A DNA stretch of 64,000 nt, taken from Timema cristinae. Taxonomy: Eukaryota > Arthropoda > Insecta > Phasmatodea > Timematidae. Below the pieces are notes generated by a model. It did no database searches. It had not been told where the DNA came from and saw only the letters and a list, made by a program, of their open reading frames with translations. The translations under genes and the position numbers were made by a program. This document shows positions 56,777-64,000 of this stretch, one piece after another. The stretch is taken from positions 21,664,927 to 21,728,926 of the forward strand of contig JBCFYV010011135.1 of assembly GCA_039000515.1 (NCBI GenBank), given 5' to 3'. Position 1 is the first letter of the stretch. Each line of letters begins with the position of its first letter.

Positions 56777-57022
56777 ACCCACATCGGTGGCGTAGTTAGC
56801 TAACGCACTAGTTTCATGTTTAGCTAGATTGCCGAAGACGGGGATATCAAGGTTTGTATCTCGGTCGGGTGAAATAGGGGTTGTTTTTTCTAAATGGTTT
56901 TCCACTCTCCCTCCACACCAATTTGGATTCACTTCCTCTATATTTAAACCTTCCCAATTTCTAAAACACATTAGCGTAATTAGTACTCAATTGAGTAACT
57001 CAAACGGGTGCTAATTATTTAA
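56777..57022 (+). mobile_element. SINE-B copy, near-perfect target duplication
   Basis: Head ACCCACATCGGTGGCGTAGT, then the B body, with the shared tail shortened (ACTCAAACGGGTGCTAATTA lacks the AGTAAGACG part). Flanks TTTCATCATTTG (56,765-56,776) and TTTCGTCATTTG (57,023-57,034). Confidence 0.92.
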
Positions 57023-57034
57023 TTTCGTCATTTG

Positions 57035-57690
57035 TTTTACATACTAATGCGGATGCACTTCCTATATTTTACACGCCTTTTCTCAACCCGAAATTAACCA
57101 TGGTGAACACTTACAAGTTGTTAGCAGTTCAGGAAAGGTAATCATATACAGGTATTATTTGTTATTGCGTTTCTTCACTTAGTGCTCTTTAATATTTACT
57201 AACCAAGCACTTAGCTATATTGCTCTTAGCTGACACTTAAGAGACTGCTTCGAATCAAGAGAGCAATTAGGAATATTTCTTTAAATAATTTGTAATTCCA
57301 AATTAAAAAAGTTAAGTTTGCTCTGCGCGTAGCACAAAAATAGTAAAACGAATATATAAAAACATAATTATATTAAACAAACATTATTTTTTATTTTAGT
57401 TAGCATGAATAAAAATCATGAGACGGTAAAATTATTATTGCCCTTGTAAGAATGGTATTCTATTTTTAAGCTAAAAAAAATTAAACCGTATCGGGAATTT
57501 TTTTAAATGTATTAAAAAACAATTAATATTTCATTTCTTTTTCACGAGAACGAACAATGGGATGAATTTTTTTTTTTTATGTGAATGAACCTCTCTTTCT
57601 CTCTCATTCTTCATCAAGGTGGGTTTACAAATTATTAAGTAAAACGTTTTGATCTGAAGCTGGGTTTATAATCGTGCATAGCGCATAGCA
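57035..57690. other. AT-rich spacer, no gene seen
   Basis: No motif recognised. Confidence 0.5.
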
Positions 57691-57701
57691 GTTTTTTTTT
57701 T

Positions 57702-57941
57702 TAGCATATATTACGACCCTTTCAGGTTATACGCAGATACACTAATTACGCTAGAGAGTTAGGGATGTGAAAGGTTGAATTTAGAGAAAGTATACCCGCA
57801 ATTACACGAAGAGATAATGGAGAACTATTTAGGAAAATCACCCCTCAGTACACCCAATCAAAGTTTGAGCCCTGATCTCCCTCTCATCAGCAGTCTAGTC
57901 TAACATAAGAATGATGCCTTCGACCATGTGGCCACACAGGA
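57702..57941 (-). mobile_element. SINE-C copy, diverged
   Basis: Reverse C type: tail TTAGCATATATTACGACCC, body AGAACTATTTAGGAAAATC, CAGTACACCCAATCAAAG, and head GACCATGTGGCCACACAGG. Confidence 0.8.
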
Positions 57942-58072
57942 GATAATTTTCGTCCGCTTTTATACTAGCGTTTAATTGGTTCTATAATCTCCTCGCATTC
58001 TCATTGGCTGATACGTATCAAATCCAATGATTACAAAAAATACTCTTCATGAATAAAGTATAAAGAGTTAAA

Positions 58073-58283
58073 GAGATCGAGTTTCAAATCTCGGTCGGGT
58101 GAACTGGGGGGGGGGGGGGGGGGTTCCTAAATGGTTTTCCACTCTCTCTCCACGCAAATGCCGGTTCACTTCCTCTAATTCAACATTCCCAATTCCTAAT
58201 CCATTAGCGTAATTAGTACTTAAAACGTATAACCCAAACGGGTAGTAAGACTCGGTGCTAATTATTATTATTATTATTATTAT
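58073..58283 (+). mobile_element. 5'-truncated SINE-B with a poly-G run
   Basis: Begins at the B box (GAGATCGAGTTTCAAATCTC) and has a run of about 18 G at 58,107-58,124 where other copies have GGGGGTGG. Then the normal body, shared tail and (TTA)n. Confidence 0.93.
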
Positions 58284-58949
58284 ACTGTTCTTTATTCACT
58301 ATGCATTGATTATGAACGGTATAAGTGAAAATTGTGTATTTGAACTTCTTGCGAACTATGTGCAAAGTACTATTAGCTATGCGTTATGAATGAATATAAA
58401 TGTTCATGTTTCTAATTGTTTTGAGTTATCTACACACGTTTATACTATATCTCGACACCACGGAAAGAAAGTATTGTGATCGTAAAAAAAAATCTAACCC
58501 CAGATTTTGGTAAATGTCGACGTGATGACACGATGAAACCAAAAAAGTTGTTTTCAAACTGCCGTCTGTCTGTCTGTCTGTACCTCGGGCTAGAGCTGGA
58601 ACTACTTTACCGAATAGGATTATACTTTTATATCTGTATTTTCCATAGGATCTTCTAGAGGGGTTTTTAGAATTAAATATCTAACCCTAAATTTAAGGGT
58701 ACTTTACAAAAGGTTAAAAAGAGAGAGAAATAAGTTTTTCTCAAAATTCACTGGAACGATTTTGATGTAAATTTTATATATAGAAACTGTTTATTGTTAT
58801 AAATAAATGGTAGTTCAGCGAGAGTAGCATCTTAAATCATGTGACCACTGAAGTTGTTTTGTTTTGTACTACTAATTATCATTTTAAAATAATGGGTTCT
58901 AAATTATTTTGTCACATATTTTTAAAGTATCGTCTAACTGTTTCGCAGT
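58284..58949. other. AT-rich spacer with a CTGT microsatellite
   Basis: (CTGT)n at 58,562-58,582 followed by ACCTCGGGCTAGAGCTGGAA. No gene recognised. Confidence 0.45.
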
Positions 58950-59014
58950 CAGACACCTTAGCTCAGCAAGTAGCATCTGTGCCTACCGAGTTAAGGATCC
59001 CAGGTTCGATTCCT
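58950..59014 (+). mobile_element. tRNA-like head of a fourth SINE type
   Basis: A-box region TTAGCTCAGCAAGTAGC and B box GGTTCGATTCC give a tRNA-like unit different from A, B and C. A SINE-B is inserted directly after it. Confidence 0.6.
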
Positions 59015-59027
59015 GTTATGGCCAAAA

Positions 59028-59283
59028 TCCGCCTCGGTGGCGTAGTTGGCTAACGCGCTAGTCGTGTTGAGCTCGACTGCTGAGGACGGGGAGATCGAGG
59101 TTCGAATATCGGTCGGGCGAACTGGGGGTGGTTTTTCCTAAATGGTTTTCCACTCTCCTTCCACGCAAATGAGGGTTCACTTCCTCTAATTAAACCTTCC
59201 CAATTACTAATCCATTAGCTTAGTTTGTACTTAAAGCGTATAACCCGAACGGGTAGTAAGATGCGGTGCTAAATAATAATAAT
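59028..59283 (+). mobile_element. SINE-B copy, full length, target duplication
   Basis: Flanks GTTATGGCCAAAA (59,015-59,027) and GTTATGGCTAAAC (59,284-59,296) match at 11 of 13. The head is close to the best-preserved B copies. Confidence 0.95.
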
Positions 59284-59299
59284 GTTATGGCTAAACAAT

Positions 59300-59690
59300 T
59301 TATCATTTGTAAAATATTTAATAGTGATAGATTAACGACCAGGTGCTAGGTGTTGCACCTGTTCTAGATTAAATTAAATTATAAGTCGTCTGAGGATTTA
59401 ATCAGTTAGTGGAGAGAGTGTACGTTAGATACCCCAAATAAATAAGGGTGGGGTGTGGAAAAGAAAAAGAAAATTTCACCAGTCTATACTACTAATTAAT
59501 AAGATATAAAAAATAATACCGCACCACAAAACAAGCCATATTTCCAGCTGTAATATAAATACTTAATTTAAAGTACTATTCTGTTTGGTAGCCTTTGGCA
59601 ATTAAACAAAAACTCTTCCATAGCTATTTGTATATTCTTTTACGTCAATTCGTGATACGATTGGCTGTTATTTAATGGTATAAATAGTCT
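59300..59690. other. AT-rich spacer, no gene seen
   Basis: No motif recognised. Confidence 0.45.
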
Positions 59691-59696
59691 CTATGA

Positions 59697-59875
59697 TGTC
59701 ACTCTTGCAATACACTGTACCGGCGATCATGGGAAGGTCGGAGTTTGATCCCTGTCGGATGCACTGAAGACATTTTTTCATAAAAATCTTTATCACTGTC
59801 CATCCACACAAATGTTGGTACAATTTATCGAAATTCAAACTTAATCATTACTAACAAATTAGTATGGTTAGTAAC
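59697..59875 (+). mobile_element. Old SINE-C copy
   Basis: Weak head, B-box-like GGAGTTTGATCCCTG, TCGGATGCACTGAAGAC, CTGTCCATCCACACAAATG. The terminal part of the shared tail is missing. Confidence 0.6.
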
Positions 59876-59876
59876 A

Positions 59877-60172
59877 GGCTCCATGGTGTTGTGGTCAGTG
59901 CACCTGGCTATAGTACTAGGGGTTCCGGATTCGATTCCAGACTGGTTCTTAAGGTATTTTTTCTCAAAGGAGAACTACCCCAAATTTCACTAGGGTTTGG
60001 TTAGAGTTTAGATTAGATTTAGGGGTTTCTACTGGTTCTACACCCTCATACTTTCTATCATCCTAATACTCACTTTCATCATCATCATCTCTTTTCATCA
60101 GGACATGGAAAGGGTGTACAATCAGTACATTGGGCCGTCCCCTGGCCAGCATTATATTAATAATGGCTAATC
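59877..60172 (+). mobile_element. tRNA-derived SINE of a different family (type F)
   Basis: A box TGGTGTTGTGGTCAGTGC and B box GGATTCGATTCC, then an unrelated body with TCTACACCCTCATACTTTC and an end ACATTGGGCCGTCCCCTGG, CCAGCATTATATTAATAATGG. It does not share the ACCCGAACGGGT tail, which sets it apart from A, B and C. Confidence 0.7.
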
Positions 60173-60179
60173 TTTTAAC

Positions 60180-60705
60180 AAAATGGCCTATAAATTATTT
60201 GGCACGGACGCAAAAATATTTATAATAGTACGTAAATATTGAGAGAGAAAAAAAAGAGTGTATTTTCTAGCCTTACTTACGGTCAAAATCTGACTTTTGG
60301 TGTTATCTATGGGGGTAAGACGAACTTTTAAGAGTGCAAAGGAAAACACTAAATTTTTCTTCAGATGGGGTTTTTTGACTAACTAGTATGTACTCAGCCT
60401 TTTTTATTGGGGGGGGGGGGAGGGGAAAGAAGTAGGGAAAGCAAACTAAGATGAAAGACCAGCGATAATTTGGTAGAACGAGTATTCTGATGGAAATTTA
60501 TGTAGGGTCGCCTTCCCTATCTACTGGCAACAACTGGGTCATTAACATATTCTCGTCTTATAAAGGAGCACCCCTAATAAATATGTCCTCTGTATTTTCC
60601 ATACTAAATGATAGACTTATAAATATAATAATAATTATATTTTTAACCACCACGTCATTTTTTTTTTTTTGTAAACTGAAATTTTCGAAGTAGTGAAGAC
60701 GGGTA
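60180..60705. other. AT-rich spacer with a poly-G run
   Basis: Poly-G at 60,409-60,424. A short frame at 60,490-60,693 has no motif. Confidence 0.45.
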
Positions 60706-60709
60706 CCCG

Positions 60710-60925
60710 TCATTTGGCCTAAAAGGCATTTGGCCTAAAGTGTAGGCTAAACGCCTTTAGGCCAAATGCCTTTAGGCCAAATGCCTTTAGGCCAAATGCC
60801 TTTAGGCCAAATGCCTTTAGGCCAAATGCCTTTAGGCCAAATGCCTTTTAGGCCAAATGCCTTTTAGGCCAAACGCCTTTTAGGCCAAACGCCTTTTAGG
60901 CCAAATGCCTTTTAGGCCAAACGAC
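60710..60925 (+). repeat. Tandem array of GGCCAAATGCCTTTA with inverted start
   Basis: Two copies in one orientation (CATTTGGCCTAAAAGG, CATTTGGCCTAAAG), a short spacer GTGTAGGCTAAAC, then about eleven copies in the opposite orientation. Early units are 15 bp, later ones 16 bp (CCTTTTAGGCCAAAC). The arms can fold back into a hairpin. Confidence 0.95.
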
Positions 60926-61183
60926 TTTTTGTAAAGTTAATTTTTAGACCATTTATTAAAATATGTTTTGCTGTCTTCGGAAACATTCGTTAAGATTTGT
61001 AATGATGCTAATAGATGGCGAGGTGTGTAGTGTTTAGTTAAATAGTATATACTACCGTTTCAAAATATATAAGTCTTTTCTAAATTTACTACTTCCCAAG
61101 GTATAGCAGCCCGTCCATTAACCTGTAGTACCACTTTTGTATGTTGAACTTTTTACATTGCCAAGGTTTTGTTCTAATTTTTG

Positions 61184-61345
61184 ACAAGCCATCTTGTTAA
61201 TGTGGGGAGTGCCAGGCCACCACCGTGGTTCAGATTCCACGTTAAACTGTAGGTCCTTCATTTCATCTCCCAATCACCCTACCATTACACATTAGCGTAA
61301 GTGCGTATAACCCGAACGGGTAGTAAGACGTGGTGCTAATAATAA
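61184..61345 (+). mobile_element. 5'-truncated SINE-A, 9-bp target duplication
   Basis: Starts within the A body at ACAAGCCATCTTG. Flanks TAATTTTTG at 61,175-61,183 and 61,346-61,354. The short duplication is in AT-rich DNA, so slightly less certain. Confidence 0.88.
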
Positions 61346-61359
61346 TAATTTTTGTACCG

Positions 61360-62090
61360 TTTTGTACCAGAAATAAAAAGTTTTGTACCCGTACCGTTTT
61401 TTATTAATTAGCACATACATGTGGTCACACCATTTTAATATTTTTTTTTTATTTTGAATTTTTAATATATTTTTTAAAGTGCCAAAGTATATTTTATCAG
61501 TCTTTCTAAGTATATTTGTTTATTAATTTTGCTAAATGAATTAATCAATCATTCATTTTTTAATAAACATATTAACTTACTCGAGTTTGCCCACGGCTTC
61601 GCTCACATTTAAGTTGGGTAAATTATCTTATTTTTAGCAAATAATCTAAACCAGGTTTTCTCAAACTCTATACTCTTGAGCCTTATATGAACATAAAATT
61701 AATTGTTAAGATTCTTATTCTTAGAATAAAATAACTTTTTTACGTTAAAATACAAAAATGAGACATTTATTATTTAATTGATTTAATTATTTTCTGATAA
61801 GAGCTTTGTAGAAGTTTATAAAAATAGTAAGGTTTTGTAAGATATTAATTAATTTTATTGCTTCATAGGCCAAACAGAATATTAATTTTTTAGTCAATCA
61901 TAATTTAGGCAAGTCGAAAGAAGTGAGAAATTGGTTCACTCCTCATCTGAAATCCCTTCGCGCCTCGCAGTTTGAGAAACCATGATCTAAACTACCAAAA
62001 ATACAATTTCAGACACGTATGAGGCGAAAACTTTGTATGTTGATGAAGCCACAAATTAACTACTACCTATAAGAAGTAAAATCTATTTTA
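61360..62090. other. AT-rich spacer, no gene seen
   Basis: Repeat-like phrase GCCCACGGCTTCGCTCAC near 61,590, reminiscent of dispersed invertebrate repeats. Not classifiable. Confidence 0.4.
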
Positions 62091-62091
62091 T

Positions 62092-62177
62092 AAATATATA
62101 TATATATATATATAATCTATTTTATAAATATATATATATATATATATATATAATCTATTTTATATATATATATATAT
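62092..62177. repeat. Compound (AT)n microsatellite, three blocks
   Basis: Three (AT)n runs separated by the same phrase AATCTATTTTATA, so the whole block looks like a short tandem repeat with an AT core. Confidence 0.95.
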
Positions 62178-62179
62178 GC

Positions 62180-62820
62180 AGTCTTTGCATCAATATTTGC
62201 TCGCTTACGCAGAGACATTGTTGAAATGAACACCAAAAGAAATAGTTTAAATTTACTAACTAAACATGAATTAATTTGAAAGAATCACTCTAGTACTAAG
62301 CACCTCAGCTTATCAAATAAATTGTTCTGTTAGTAATTGTTTCTATTGGTTTTTGAAAATTTTCCCTTCTCCTCCCCAATCATAATTTCTCTAACTCCCA
62401 TTTAAACACATAGTTTTAAGAATACTTTCTTTATCTATAGTTGTTCTTCTACCTGCCAGCCAAATTTCGATTTTAAACTATAGATAAAAGGTTTTTTATA
62501 ACTCCCCCCGCCCCTCCATTGATTTCATGCAGTTACATTTTAAAATGCTCAGACTTATTAGTTATTTGGAGTGGTGCATTTACGGGCATGCCAAAATTCA
62601 ATTTTTAATGACACTGCACTGAGATGTAGTAGTTTCTATTAATTTTGTAGATTTTGGATTCCTTATTCCCAACCCACTTTGAGAAATTTAGAGTCTAACC
62701 TTATTTTGGCTATCTGGGATTTGATTTATCTTTATTTATCTGTCAAAATTTTATTTTTTTCCTAATCTCAAAAAGTTTTTTTCTCTATTATACTCCATCA
62801 CCACTATTTCTCAGAATGCA
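62180..62820. other. AT-rich spacer, no gene seen
   Basis: No motif recognised. Confidence 0.45.
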
Positions 62821-62827
62821 ATTTTAA

Positions 62828-62868
62828 ATAATAATAATAATAATAATTATTATTATTATTATTATTAT
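62828..62868. repeat. (TAA)n-(TTA)n palindromic microsatellite
   Basis: AATAATAATAATAAT runs directly into ATTATTATTATT, a perfect self-complementary block. The three-base units match those of the SINE tails. Confidence 0.9.
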
Positions 62869-63220
62869 GTAAATGTCTATTTGTATTGTTTCCCGTACCT
62901 AATTAATACATTTAAATTCTTTACAATACAGAGAAGTAATTAAATATATTAGTTTTTGAAAATGTTGACCTTCAAGCTCGCCTTCCTCCTGCAATTACTC
63001 AACTCACTGAGAAATTTCAAATTTTAAGGTTTATTTGGTCATCTTGATGGGTCCTTCCTTATACTAAGGCTACTAGAGTTGTAGGGTAGGCTCGTTCACT
63101 TTACCGGCCAGCACTCAGCTCTACCCTAACACGCAGCGCTGCTGTAACGTCTGCTCGTGAACTAGCCAAGCTTGCTTCTGTTCGGATCATGTGACTGTGT
63201 AGTGCAGCACTTTTTTTAAA

Positions 63221-63471
63221 TTATTATTCAGCACCACGTCTTACTACCCGTTCGGGTTATACGCCTAAGTACTAATTACGCTAATGGATTAGGAATTGGG
63301 AATGTTGAATTAGTGGAAGTGAACCCGCATTTGCGTGGAGGGAGAGTGGAAAACCATTGAGGAAAAACCACCCCCAGTTCACCCGACCGAGATTCAAACC
63401 TCGATCTCCCCATCCTCAGCAGTTGAGCTCAACACGACTAGCGCGTTAGCTATCTACGCCACCGAGGCGGG
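63221..63471 (-). mobile_element. SINE-B copy, full length
   Basis: Reverse B type from TTCAGCACCACGTCTTACTACC to CGCCACCGAGGCGGG with a good T-arm region (CCGAGATTCAAACCTCG). No clear target duplication. Confidence 0.94.
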
Positions 63472-63612
63472 TGCGCTCGTTACTAACTTCTTATTTATGT
63501 CAAGTATGCTTCCAAAGTCAATGTGAATAGTAAATGTTTGTATGTTTATTGTAAGCTTTCTTATTATTTATGCGTGAAGGGTTACGAAAAGTGTCATACC
63601 GATACTAAGAAA

Positions 63613-63948
63613 ATGCCGGGTAAGCGTTGTATCGTTGCCGTATGCAATAAAAGTAATCTAAGAGATATGGTGTTATACACCATGACTTCCCTAAAGATTC
63701 TGATGTCAGATGAAGATGTATTCCCTTCTGAACGAGATGGAAAATGGAGTCATGATTCATATTTTATTTGCTCAGAACATTTTTTCACCTAATGAATATG
63801 AACAAGACCTTCAGCCCTAACTGCTGTAATTTCCTTAAAAAAGCAAATTAAAACCGCCCTTATTTGTGATGTCTCCGAAAATGTTATCCAAGGAGAAAAT
63901 ATATCACCCGTGAATCTAGGCATTGTATTAGATTTACGAAACAAATAG
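63613..63948 (+). pseudogene. THAP-type zinc-finger domain remnant, frameshifted
   Basis: The ATG at 63,613 (context AAAATGCC) starts MPGKRCIVAVCNKSNLRD, the C-x4-C beginning of a THAP C2CH zinc finger. The expected middle, HDFPKDSDVR, is in another frame around 63,680. Then FPSERDGKWSHDSYFICSEHF returns in the first frame, giving the conserved W, the C-x2-H pair and the F of the domain. After a further shift SPNEYEQDLQP can be read, then ISLKKQIKTALICDVSENVI to a stop at 63,946-63,948. THAP domains bind DNA and occur in P-element-like transposases and in cellular regulators. At least two frameshifts make this a broken copy unless introns or errors explain them. Source unknown. Confidence 0.7.
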
Positions 63949-64000
63949 TAAGTGATTTCATGGCGGGTAAACATGTCACCCCCAATAGTTTTACTTTATG

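Overview
This is an AT-rich eukaryotic nuclear window, most likely from an arthropod. The best taxonomic clue is an R1-clade-like non-LTR retrotransposon, a group found mainly in arthropods. Other support is the many tRNA-derived SINEs with (TAA)n tails, hAT transposons, long minisatellites and a THAP-domain remnant. No intact cellular protein gene could be supported. Nearly everything recognisable is mobile or tandemly repeated DNA, plus a few short exon-like pieces that I cannot assign.

Positions 1 to about 25,000 have a very different texture from the rest. Bases are smeared into runs of A, T, C or G, as in an unpolished long-read consensus, so reading frames there are broken and boundaries approximate. 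Within this noisy part, about 3,740-15,980 is a second, direct-orientation copy of the cleaner 22,400-31,090. The copies differ by three insertions. An R1-like LINE (4,240-9,215) and a SINE (15,030-15,330) occur only in the left copy. A hAT transposon (28,791-30,598, with perfect 8-bp target duplications) occurs only in the right copy. This is either a retained alternative haplotype or a real segmental duplication.

From 30,600 to the end the sequence is good and is a mosaic of repeats. Three SINE types (called A, B and C here) have different tRNA-like heads but share a 3' tail containing ACCCGAACGGGT and ending in (TAA)n. Many copies have clear target-site duplications, some are 5'-truncated and some are nested. 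Three copies of a 0.8-kb non-autonomous hAT element (32,115; 39,513; 55,551) each carry a CG-rich palindrome, TGTGCGCATGCGCACA, or a one-base variant. Two large minisatellites occur: 32 units of 40 bp at 36,611-37,890 and about 60 units of 51 bp at 45,388-48,484. The 40-bp array sits inside a dispersed repeat whose second copy (53,426-54,880) has a single unit and two SINE insertions. Other structures are a 0.5-kb polypurine tract (35,205-35,705), a palindromic GGCCAAATGCC array (60,710-60,925) and a tRNA-like sequence joined to a perfect 12-bp hairpin (52,319-52,424). The window ends in a frameshifted THAP zinc-finger remnant (63,613-63,948).

There are no operons or pathways to describe. The relations that matter are between mobile elements: SINEs probably mobilised by one unseen LINE partner, internally deleted hAT elements, and insertions whose empty sites survive in paralogous copies.
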